Assembly: GCA_036400075.1 (NCBI GenBank)
Contig: DASWLV010000228.1
Location: forward strand, 1 to 6,255
DNA length: 6,255 nucleotides
Source: JALZCH01 sp036400075
Lineage (GTDB): Bacteria > Acidobacteriota > Blastocatellia > Pyrinomonadales > Pyrinomonadaceae
Direction of reading: 5' to 3'
A program made the translations under genes and the position numbers. Under the pieces are notes generated by a model, which made no database searches, had not been told where the DNA came from, and worked only from the letters and a program-made list of their open reading frames with translations. The stretch's first letter is position 1; the number at the start of each line of letters is the position of its first letter. Below, piece by piece: positions 1 through 6,175 of this stretch.

Positions 1-81
1 TCTTCCCGACGCATTGATTACACTGTTGACTGTAAACTCTGCTGACTTTCAATCGAAAGCGGGAACCAATGATTATGTGAC

Positions 82-118
82 AATGCTGAAAAATACGAAT
101 AAATCATATTTCAGCATT
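82..118. repeat. 10-bp perfect inverted repeat (hairpin)
   Basis: The arms AATGCTGAAA (82-91) and TTTCAGCATT (109-118) are exact reverse complements around a 17-nt AT-rich loop. With one mismatch the stem extends further inward. No clean U-tract follows the right arm directly, so it is not a textbook intrinsic terminator; a short CTCTTT at 126-131 is the nearest T-rich stretch. It could be a 3'-end structure of a gene to the left or a protein-binding site. The stem is directly visible; its role is unknown. Confidence 0.45.
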
Positions 119-334
119 CATATTGCTCTTTAAAAGACTAATCCATTCTCTATCCCTAAAAAATTTATTCACTCTTCTAAAGAGATCAAGTTAGCGTCTC
201 AATGGTGTGCAATATAAAGTGATTTATAAGCCGTGTCAACATTTTTTTTGAAATACAGCACAATTCGTTCAAATTGACAGCATTTTCTGACACGAACCAT
301 TCAATAAATACGGCGTCTTGCACACAGAGTTAGC

Positions 335-363
335 AATATATTTTAAAACTTGACAATTATCAA
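335..363 (-). promoter_or_regulatory. Candidate leftward sigma70-type promoter
   Basis: On the minus strand TTGATA (363 down to 358, 5 of 6 to the TTGACA consensus) is followed after exactly 17 nt by TATATT (340 down to 335, 5 of 6 to TATAAT). This is the best sigma70-like match found by eye in the leader. Transcription would start near 328 and run toward the left edge, away from the two large genes. No convincing gene is seen on that strand within the window, so the product would be a small RNA, a tiny peptide (see 199-300) or a gene beyond the left edge. AT-rich DNA yields such matches by chance, which limits confidence. Confidence 0.35.
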
Positions 364-364
364 G
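349..364. promoter_or_regulatory. Operator-like inverted repeat covering both -35 boxes
   Basis: CTTGA (349-353) and TCAAG (360-364) are exact inverted copies around a 6-bp centre. The same 16 bp supply the -35 hexamer of the rightward promoter candidate and, on the other strand, that of the leftward candidate. A dimeric regulator bound here would control both directions at once. The symmetry is directly visible; regulator binding is inference. Confidence 0.3.
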
Positions 365-379
365 CATAAAACCGATAAA
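350..379 (+). promoter_or_regulatory. Candidate rightward sigma70-type promoter for the operon
   Basis: A perfect TTGACA (350-355) is followed after 18 nt by GATAAA (374-379, 4 of 6 to TATAAT). It points toward the operon but lies about 470 bases upstream of the first start codon, implying a long 5' untranslated region that would include the structures at 529-632. A weaker alternative is TTGTTA (479-484), 17 nt, TATGAA (502-507). No good -35/-10 pair was found within about 150 bases of the start codon. Acidobacterial promoter rules are poorly known, so the true promoter could differ. Confidence 0.28.
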
Positions 380-528
380 CTTCAAAGAATTATTAAGTTT
401 TATGTAGAAAATTGCCTCTTTCCAAAAATTATTCGATGATCTTTGAAAAATAAATTCAACCTTTTTACTGCCGAATAATTGTTAATGTATTTATTAAAGA
501 CTATGAATAATAGGTATTTCGGATTTTT

Positions 529-584
529 GGCGGTGTGCTGCCGGGCTTTGTAGCGACGACATTTTTTGTCCCCTACATTGCCCG
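529..584. other. GC-rich folded island (two adjacent hairpins)
   Basis: Inside AT-rich surroundings this short GC-rich block folds as two neighbouring stems. The first pairs 529-533 with 538-542 (five pairs including one G-U, loop TGTG). The second pairs 542-546 with 580-584, then, after a 2x2 internal loop, 549-553 with 573-577, and near the tip 558-560 with 568-570 around a T-rich loop. Base 542 can join only one of the stems at a time. It would lie in the 5' untranslated region if the operon promoter is upstream. It may be a structured RNA leader, a terminator or attenuator, or a small repeated element. No known riboswitch class was recognised. Confidence 0.35.
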
Positions 585-613
585 AAAAGCTCTCGACAAG
601 TTTTCAAGTATTT

Positions 614-632
614 AAACAGAAAATTTCTGTTT
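614..632. promoter_or_regulatory. Perfect 19-bp palindrome, operator-like
   Basis: AAACAGAAA (614-622) and TTTCTGTTT (624-632) are exact inverted copies around a single central A. A one-base loop makes this unsuited to an RNA hairpin, so a dimeric DNA-binding protein is the more natural reading. The half-site AAACAGAA occurs again in direct orientation at 703-710 and 722-729, within the 12-bp direct repeats. The regulator cannot be named from the sequence. Confidence 0.4.
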
Positions 633-700
633 CCGCAAGAACATTGGCATATTTTTTTTCAATTGTCGGACAGAATGATCGCCAAACAATCTCCGGTCGG

Positions 701-731
701 AAAAACAGAAGCCGACAACAAAAACAGAAGC
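701..731 (+). repeat. Direct repeat of a 12-mer, 19-bp period
   Basis: AAAAACAGAAGC occurs at 701-712 and again at 720-731, starts 19 bp apart (nearly two helical turns). Both copies contain the AAACAGAA half-site of the palindrome at 614-632, so they may be secondary binding sites for the same protein. They sit 115-145 bases upstream of the first start codon. The identity is seen in the sequence; the regulatory role is inference. Confidence 0.4.
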
Positions 732-830
732 GCGCATTAACCGATTTATTTTAAGTTGATTTTCTTGTCGTATTGCTTTACTTTCTCCCTAATTCGCTCG
801 ACAAAACAGCAGTTAAAACCAAATAAAATA

Positions 831-836
831 AAAGGA
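831..836 (+). promoter_or_regulatory. Ribosome-binding site of the VPS10-like gene
   Basis: AAAGGA ends 9 nt before the ATG at 846. It is the only purine-rich Shine-Dalgarno-like stretch at a proper distance from an ATG in this frame, and the protein starting here begins with a good signal peptide, which fixes the start choice. Confidence 0.7.
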
Positions 837-845
837 TAATTTTCA

Positions 846-3800
846 ATGTTTAAAACGACTTTGTTCCGCACCATCGCGTTAAAGCCGCGCAAATCTCTAT
901 TTTGCTTCGTATTTCAAGTCGTGCTGCTTGTAATTACGACTTACGGTCAAACTTCAACCCAAACGCCGCAACCCACTCCAACGCCGAGATTTGCGCCTTC
1001 GCCGCAGATTTCCCCGACACCGCAAAATTCACCGACTCCGGCAGCTAGACCGCAAGACCCGCTCAAGAATTTGCAATACCGTTTGATCGGACCGTTTCGC
1101 GGCGGGCGCGTTGGAACTGTTGCAGGTGTTCCGAGCCAGCCGAATGTTTATTATTTCGGGGCGACCGGCGGCGGCGTTTGGAAAACAACCGATGGCGGGA
1201 CGAATTGGGAGCCGATTACAGACAAATTTATTAAAACCGGCTCGGTCGGCGCGATTGCGGTTGCCGATTCAGACCCGAATGTTTTGTATCTCGGAATGGG
1301 CGAAGAAACCGTGCGCGGCAACGTCTCGCACGGCGACGGCGTTTATAAATCAATTGACGCCGGAAAAACGTGGAAATTCATCGGTCTCGGCGACACGCGG
1401 CAGATTTCCCGCGTCCGCATCCATCCGAAAAATCCCGACATAGTTTATGTGGCGGCAATCGGTCATTTGTGGGGACCGAATCAGGAGCGCGGCGTTTTTC
1501 GTTCGCGCGACGGCGGCAGGACTTGGGAAAAAATTCTTTTCCGCGATCAGAACACCGGCGCGATTGACTTAACTTTCGATCCCTCAAATGCAAACACGCT
1601 TTACGCGGCAATGTGGCAGATTCGCCGTACGCCCTGGGGTTTCGAATCGGGCGGCGCGGGAAGCTCGATGTACAAATCAATTGACGGCGGAGACACTTGG
1701 ACGGAAATCACCAGAAATACGGGCTTGCCCACCGGAGTTTTGGGAAAAATCGGCATGACGGTTTCGCCGGTTAATCCGAACCGCATTTGGGCGATTGTCG
1801 AAGCCAAAGACGGCGGTCTTTACCGTTCGGACGACGCGGGCGAAAATTGGCAGCGCGTCAGCAACAATCCGCAGATTTTGCAGCGCCCCTGGTATTATCA
1901 CCGCGTTTACGCCGACACGCAGAACGCCGATTCGGTTTACGTTTTAAACGTCGGGTTTCACAAATCAATTGATGGCGGAAGAAATTTCACCAGCATCGGT
2001 GTACCGCATTCCGACAACCACGATTTGTGGATTGCGCCGGACAATTCGGCAAGAATGATTAACGGCAACGACGGCGGCGCAAACGTGACGACCGACGGCG
2101 GCAGAAACTGGACTGAACAAGACCAGCCGACCGCGCAGTTTTATCGCGTCACGCTCGACCGCGATTTTCCCTACAACATTTACGGCGCGCAGCAGGATAA
2201 CTCGACCGTCAGAATCGCCTCGCGCTCAAACGATTTTGCGATTACCGAACGCGATTGGTGGGATGTCGGCGGCGGCGAATCGGGCTGGATTGCGCCGCAT
2301 CCCGATAATTCAAACATCGTTTTCGCGGGAAGCTACGGCGGTTATTTGACGCGCTATGACCATCGTTCGGGACAGCTTCGCACTGTCAATGTTTATCCTG
2401 ATAATCCGATGGGCGCGGGCGCGGAAGCGATGAAATATCGTTTTCAATGGAATTACCCGATTCTCTTTTCGCCGCATAAGACAAACGGCGCTTATTCGCT
2501 TTACGCCGCCGGAAATATTCTTTTCCGTTCGCTCGACGAAGGACAAAGCTGGCAGGCGATTTCGCCGGATTTAACGCGCAACGATAAATCGAAACAAGGC
2601 ACAACAGGCGGACCGATTACGCAGGACAACACGAGCGTCGAATATTATGCCACGATCTTCACAGTCGCTGAATCTCCGATAACTCAAGGAGTGATTTGGA
2701 CGGGTTCGGACGACGGACTGGTTCAAGTCACCCGCGACAACGGTAAAAGCTGGCAAAACGTGACGCCGAAGGGAATGCCCGAATGGATTCAAATCAATTC
2801 AATCGAAGCCTCGCCGCTCGACGCCGGAACGGCTTATGTCGCCGCAACCGCTTACAAATCCGACGATTATCGCCCGTATCTTTATAAAACAAGCGATTAC
2901 GGAAAATCCTGGAAGAAAATTGTCAACGGGATTCCTGCCGATGCTTTTACGCGCGTCATCCGCGAAGATCCGAATCGGCGCGGTTTTCTTTATGCCGGAA
3001 CGGAAACCGGAATGTATTATTCAACAAACGACGGCGAAAATTGGTCTTCGTTGCGTTTGAATTTGCCGGTTGTGCCGATTACCGATTTGGCAATTCACAA
3101 AGAAGCGCAGGATTTGGTTGTCGCCACACAGGGACGCTCGTTTTACGTTTTGGACAATCTGCCGGTTTTGTACAATCTCGCCGACGCCAATCGCGCCGAT
3201 GCCTTTTTATTCAAACTCGAAGATGCTTATCGCCGAACGGGCGGCGGAGGTTCCCAACTTCCCGCAACCGCCGCGGTCGGAGCGAATCCGGCGAACGGCG
3301 CGGTCGTCCACTATTGGCTGAAAAACAAACCGCAAAAGGAAATCGCTTTGGAATTTCTGGACGCAAGCGGCAAAGTTTTGCGGAGATTTAATGCCAGACC
3401 GCAGCCCGAAGGAACACAGCAACAACAGCCTTCGCCCGGCGGTTCAGGCGGCGGTGGTGAACCGCCCGTGCCGATGGAAATCGGATTGAATCGTTTTGTC
3501 TGGAATTATCGGCTGCCGAATGCGACCACGCTTCCCGGTTTGATTTTATGGGGCGGCAATTTAGCCGGACCGCGCGTTGTTCCCGGAAACTATGCCGTCA
3601 GACTAACCGTTGACGGAAAAGCCGTCGCAACTGAAAATTTTTCAATTAAATCAGACCCGCGACTTAACGTAACGGCTGAAGATTTACAGAAACAATTCGA
3701 TTTGATGCAGAAAATAAACGCCAAATTGAGCGAAACGCACGCGGCGATTCTGGAAATCCGCGATGTTCGCAAACAACTCGAAGATTTATCTGCAAGACTC

Positions 3801-4139
3801 AAGCCCGAACAAAAAGACGTTCGAGACCGAGCCGCCGAAATTATGAAAAATCTGACGATAGTCGAAGAAGAGCTGATGCAGACGAAAATCAAATCCTCGC
3901 AGGACGCTTTGAACTATCCGATTAAACTCAACAACAAGCTCGCGGCTCTCTCTTCGGCGGTGGACAGCGCCGATTTTGCGCCGACCGCACAGTCTTACGA
4001 CGTTTACAACGATTTGACCGGACGAATTGACGCTCAATTGACAAGACTTGGGCAAATCAAGTCTAACGACATCACGGCTTTCAATCTAATGTTTGCCGAG
4101 AAAAATCTGCCGGTGATTGTCACGAAAGGCGGGAAATAA
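846..4139 (+). CDS. Secreted VPS10/sortilin-type Asp-box beta-propeller protein
   Basis: This 1,097-residue exported protein is often annotated as a BNR/Asp-box or 'glycosyl hydrolase' repeat protein, but no glycosidase catalytic centre is visible. Residues 1-34 form a Sec signal peptide (basic start, hydrophobic 18-31, likely cleavage near Gly34-Gln35, no lipobox). Residues 36-70 are a Pro/Thr/Ser-rich linker. From about 75 to 775 lie two beta-propellers with eleven Asp-boxes (S/T-x-D-x-G-x-x-W) starting at residues 114, 169, 220, 278, 328, 374, 415, 562, 629, 682 and 726. Box six ends in Phe381 instead of Trp, and the last has Asn728 instead of Asp. A Gln/Gly/Pro linker (853-874) sits within an Ig-like region (about 815-935) that ends in a PGNYxVRLTVDG strand motif. 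A charged, heptad-like helical tail (943-1075) follows. VPS10 propellers in eukaryotes bind peptide ligands; a binding or scaffold role here is inferred. It is co-transcribed with the peptidase 3 nt downstream. Family call strong, ligand unknown. Confidence 0.9.
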   Translation: MFKTTLFRTIALKPRKSLFCFVFQVVLLVITTYGQTSTQTPQPTPTPRFAPSPQISPTPQNSPTPAARPQDPLKNLQYRLIGPFRGGRVGTVAGVPSQPNVYYFGATGGGVWKTTDGGTNWEPITDKFIKTGSVGAIAVADSDPNVLYLGMGEETVRGNVSHGDGVYKSIDAGKTWKFIGLGDTRQISRVRIHPKNPDIVYVAAIGHLWGPNQERGVFRSRDGGRTWEKILFRDQNTGAIDLTFDPSNANTLYAAMWQIRRTPWGFESGGAGSSMYKSIDGGDTWTEITRNTGLPTGVLGKIGMTVSPVNPNRIWAIVEAKDGGLYRSDDAGENWQRVSNNPQILQRPWYYHRVYADTQNADSVYVLNVGFHKSIDGGRNFTSIGVPHSDNHDLWIAPDNSARMINGNDGGANVTTDGGRNWTEQDQPTAQFYRVTLDRDFPYNIYGAQQDNSTVRIASRSNDFAITERDWWDVGGGESGWIAPHPDNSNIVFAGSYGGYLTRYDHRSGQLRTVNVYPDNPMGAGAEAMKYRFQWNYPILFSPHKTNGAYSLYAAGNILFRSLDEGQSWQAISPDLTRNDKSKQGTTGGPITQDNTSVEYYATIFTVAESPITQGVIWTGSDDGLVQVTRDNGKSWQNVTPKGMPEWIQINSIEASPLDAGTAYVAATAYKSDDYRPYLYKTSDYGKSWKKIVNGIPADAFTRVIREDPNRRGFLYAGTETGMYYSTNDGENWSSLRLNLPVVPITDLAIHKEAQDLVVATQGRSFYVLDNLPVLYNLADANRADAFLFKLEDAYRRTGGGGSQLPATAAVGANPANGAVVHYWLKNKPQKEIALEFLDASGKVLRRFNARPQPEGTQQQQPSPGGSGGGGEPPVPMEIGLNRFVWNYRLPNATTLPGLILWGGNLAGPRVVPGNYAVRLTVDGKAVATENFSIKSDPRLNVTAEDLQKQFDLMQKINAKLSETHAAILEIRDVRKQLEDLSARLKPEQKDVRDRAAEIMKNLTIVEEELMQTKIKSSQDALNYPIKLNNKLAALSSAVDSADFAPTAQSYDVYNDLTGRIDAQLTRLGQIKSNDITAFNLMFAEKNLPVIVTKGGK
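1347..1979 (+). repeat. Three near-identical 18-bp coding repeats at Asp-boxes 2, 4 and 6
   Basis: Copies at 1347-1364, 1674-1691 and 1962-1979 all begin AAATCAATTGA and encode Lys-Ser-Ile-Asp-(Ala/Gly)-Gly. They differ from one another at only one or two positions: the Asp codon is GAC or GAT, and the next codon GCC or GGC. Starts are 327 and 288 bp apart. They fall on alternating propeller repeats, and the identity extends to synonymous positions. Other Asp-boxes in the gene use different codons for the same motif. Confidence 0.6.
4127..4133 (+). promoter_or_regulatory. Ribosome-binding site of the S9 peptidase gene, inside the upstream gene
   Basis: AGGCGGG, one mismatch from AGGAGG over its first six bases, ends 9 nt before the ATG at 4143 and overlaps the last codons (Lys-Gly-Gly-Lys) of the VPS10-like gene. 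Its placement supports translational coupling: ribosomes finishing the first gene at 4137-4139 are positioned to start the second. Confidence 0.6.
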
Positions 4140-4142
4140 TTT

Positions 4143-6155
4143 ATGAAACACACCTCAATTTTAATTGCGCTTCTGCTGACATTTGTTTTTTCGAATGCAG
4201 TTGCGGCTCAGGAAAGTAAAAAGCTGACGCTCGATTTGTTTCTTGATTGGGAATATGCGATGAACCCGCAAATCTCGCCCGACGGAACGCAAATCGTTTA
4301 CACGCGGCGCTGGACGGACAAAATCAACGACAAATACGAATCTGACGTGTGGATTGTCAACGCAGACGGCACTCGCAATCGTTTTCTGCTGAAAGGCTCG
4401 TCGCCCGTTTGGTCGCCGGACGGAAAACGAATTGCTTACGTTGCGCCCGGTCAACCGGCAGGCGCGCAGATTTTCGTCAAATGGATGGACACGCCCGACG
4501 CCGGAACTCAAATCACCGCGCTCGAACGCGCTCCGGCAAATCTCGCCTGGTCGCCCGACGGCAAACGCATTGCTTTTAATATGCTCGTGACCGCCAAAAA
4601 TGCGATGCGCGTCAATTTGCCGCCGCGTCCGGAAGGCGCAAAATGGGTTGAAGCGCCGCGCGTCGTTGACCGGATGAATTATCGTTCTGACGGTTCTGGT
4701 TTTCGACAGGAAGGTTTTACGCACGTTTTCGTTGTTTCCGACACGGGCGGCGTCGCGCGTCAATTGACCGACGGCGATTTTAATCACAACGCACCCGAAT
4801 GGATGAATGATTCAAACACGATTGTTTTCAGCGCGGTTCGCAAACCCGATGCCGAATACGTCCGATTCGGCTCTGAAATTTATTCGCTCAATACGCGGAC
4901 AAACCAAATCACGGCGCTGACGGAGCGCGACGGGCAAGACTCTGAGCCAACCGTTTCGCCGGACGGAAAACAGATTGCCTACGTCGGTTCTGACCGCAAC
5001 GAAGACACTTACAATGTCCAGAAGCTCTATGTGATGGACGCGAACGGGCAGAACAAGCGGGTTTTGACAGAGAGCTTCGACCGCACTCCCTTCGGCTTGA
5101 TGTGGAGCGATTCGGGCGGCGACATTTATTTTGCGACCGAGGACAAAGGCACAAACAATTTGTACGTCGTCAATCAAAAAGGTGGCGCGGTTCGCCAAAT
5201 TACAAAGGGTAATCATCAGCTTTTGCCGTCAAACATGAGCAAAAACGGAGTGGTTGCCGGTGTTTCGTCCGATTATAAAGAGCCGGGCGATGTCGTTGTT
5301 TTTAATTTAAAACAGCCCGCGCCGCGCAAATTAACAAACGTCAACGATGATTTGCTGGAAAACAGAAAATTGGGTGACGTTGAAGAAATCTGGTACGACT
5401 CCGTTGGCGGAATGAAAGTGCAGGGCTGGATTGTCAAACCGCCCGATTTTAATCCGCAGAAAAAATATCCGCTGATTTTGTACATACACGGCGGACCGCA
5501 TTCGATGTACGGCGTCGGATTTAATTTCGAGTTTCAAAACCACGCGGCGGAAAATTACGTCGTTTTATACACCAACCCACGCGGCTCGACAGGTTATGGC
5601 AAACAGTTTGGCAATGCCATCAACAACAATTATCCCGGCGAAGATTATGACGATTTAATGCGCGGCGTGGATGAAGTCGTCAAGCGGGGTTACATTGACG
5701 AAAAAAACCTGTTCGTCACGGGCGGTTCCGGCGGCGGAGTTTTGACAGCCTGGATTGTCGGGCACACGGATCGTTTTGCCGCCGCAGTTTCGATGAAACC
5801 CGTCATTAACTGGTATTCGTTCGTCGGCACGACCGACGGCGCTGATTGGTATTACAATTTCAAAAAATTGCCGTGGGAAGACCCGGCAGAGCATCTACGC
5901 CGCTCGCCGATAACTTACGTCGGGAATGTCAAAACCCCGACGATGCTGTTGACCGGAGAGTTGGATTTGCGTACACCGATGGAACAAACCGAACAGTATT
6001 ACCGCGCGCTGAAAATGCGCAAAGTCCCAACCGCAATGGTTCGCTTAAACGACGAATATCATGGCTTTAACGCTCTCGGTCTGCGTCATCCGTCAAATCG
6101 TCTCTCGCAAATACTCTATTTGCGACAATGGTTCGACAAATACAAGCGTAAATAA
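4143..6155 (+). CDS. Secreted S9-family serine peptidase (DPP4/acylaminoacyl-peptidase-like)
   Basis: This 670-residue exported peptidase of the prolyl oligopeptidase family (COG1506-like) has a normal length for the group. Residues 1-22 are a Sec signal peptide with probable cleavage after Ala-Val-Ala-Ala, so the enzyme is periplasmic or secreted; there is no lipobox. An N-terminal propeller (about 35-400) shows PD40 repeats of the form WSPDGKRIAY near residues 43, 90, 135, 270 and 320, with weaker ones near 219 and 364. The C-terminal alpha/beta-hydrolase domain (about 415-668) has the HGGP oxyanion-loop motif (449-452), NPRGSTGYG (478-486), nucleophile Ser529 in GGSGGG (527-532), Asp608 in GELDLRTP and His640 in EYHGF. 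The triad is therefore complete. The residue after the nucleophile is Gly, where many relatives have Tyr or His. S9 enzymes release di- or acyl-amino acids or cut short peptides; which one applies cannot be told, as no clear N-terminus-anchoring Glu pair was identified. It is the second gene of the unit, with the terminator 20 nt after the stop. Confidence 0.92.
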   Translation: MKHTSILIALLLTFVFSNAVAAQESKKLTLDLFLDWEYAMNPQISPDGTQIVYTRRWTDKINDKYESDVWIVNADGTRNRFLLKGSSPVWSPDGKRIAYVAPGQPAGAQIFVKWMDTPDAGTQITALERAPANLAWSPDGKRIAFNMLVTAKNAMRVNLPPRPEGAKWVEAPRVVDRMNYRSDGSGFRQEGFTHVFVVSDTGGVARQLTDGDFNHNAPEWMNDSNTIVFSAVRKPDAEYVRFGSEIYSLNTRTNQITALTERDGQDSEPTVSPDGKQIAYVGSDRNEDTYNVQKLYVMDANGQNKRVLTESFDRTPFGLMWSDSGGDIYFATEDKGTNNLYVVNQKGGAVRQITKGNHQLLPSNMSKNGVVAGVSSDYKEPGDVVVFNLKQPAPRKLTNVNDDLLENRKLGDVEEIWYDSVGGMKVQGWIVKPPDFNPQKKYPLILYIHGGPHSMYGVGFNFEFQNHAAENYVVLYTNPRGSTGYGKQFGNAINNNYPGEDYDDLMRGVDEVVKRGYIDEKNLFVTGGSGGGVLTAWIVGHTDRFAAAVSMKPVINWYSFVGTTDGADWYYNFKKLPWEDPAEHLRRSPITYVGNVKTPTMLLTGELDLRTPMEQTEQYYRALKMRKVPTAMVRLNDEYHGFNALGLRHPSNRLSQILYLRQWFDKYKRK

Positions 6156-6175
6156 TCAAATTCATTATAAAAGAA

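Larger units (their letters stand above)
1..845. other. AT-rich leader/intergenic region without a convincing gene
   Basis: This stretch is visibly richer in A and T than the two genes that follow and has many stop codons on both strands. No reading frame here combines a good start, a ribosome-binding site and protein-like composition. The only longer open stretches are an open-ended plus frame at 2-133 (stop TAA at 131-133), a TTG-initiated 62-codon frame at 566-754 and a 33-codon minus frame at 199-300. None has a recognisable product or a Shine-Dalgarno sequence. What the region does hold is structure: an inverted repeat (82-118), overlapping divergent promoter-like boxes (335-379), a GC-rich hairpin pair (529-584), a perfect palindrome (614-632), two 12-bp direct repeats (701-712 and 720-731) and T8 runs at 242-249 and 652-659. 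It probably contains the operon promoter and a long 5' untranslated region, plus the end or regulatory region of whatever lies to the left. Confidence 0.6.

Noticed and set aside
2..133. Open-ended plus frame running in from the left edge to TAA at 131-133, possibly the end of an upstream gene
   Set aside because: Only 43 codons are visible with no recognisable motif, the DNA is AT-rich unlike the real genes, and a perfect inverted repeat lies inside it. Possible, but not supportable from this window.
172..184. CTCTT-CTA-AAGAG mini hairpin
   Set aside because: A five-pair AT-rich stem with a three-base loop is expected by chance in such DNA and has no T-tract or conserved context.
242..249. 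T8 run as the tail of an intrinsic terminator
   Set aside because: No stable stem lies directly before it; the same holds for the T8 run at 652-659.
566..754. 62-codon plus-strand frame starting with TTG
   Set aside because: It uses a rare start codon with no ribosome-binding site, has low-complexity Lys/Gln/Arg-rich composition at its end, and overlaps the palindrome and direct repeats; it looks like non-coding leader.
1..845. tRNA, known riboswitch, CRISPR array or insertion-sequence ends
   Set aside because: Searched by eye for T-loop/acceptor patterns, regularly spaced repeats and terminal inverted repeats; none was found.
846..3170. Glycosyl hydrolase/sialidase function for the propeller protein
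   Set aside because: Asp-boxes occur in sialidases, but they are structural; no sialidase arginine triad or FRIP-type motif was identified, and the two-propeller layout with C-terminal extension fits the VPS10-like family.
3041..3391. 116-codon plus-strand frame within the VPS10-like gene
   Set aside because: It is an out-of-frame shadow with Arg/Ser/Cys-rich composition typical of a shifted reading of a real gene.
4161..4787. 208-codon minus-strand frame opposite the peptidase gene
   Set aside because: It is a shadow of the S9 gene: the plus frame has clear signal peptide and PD40 repeats, while the minus product is Arg/Asn/Val-rich without any motif.
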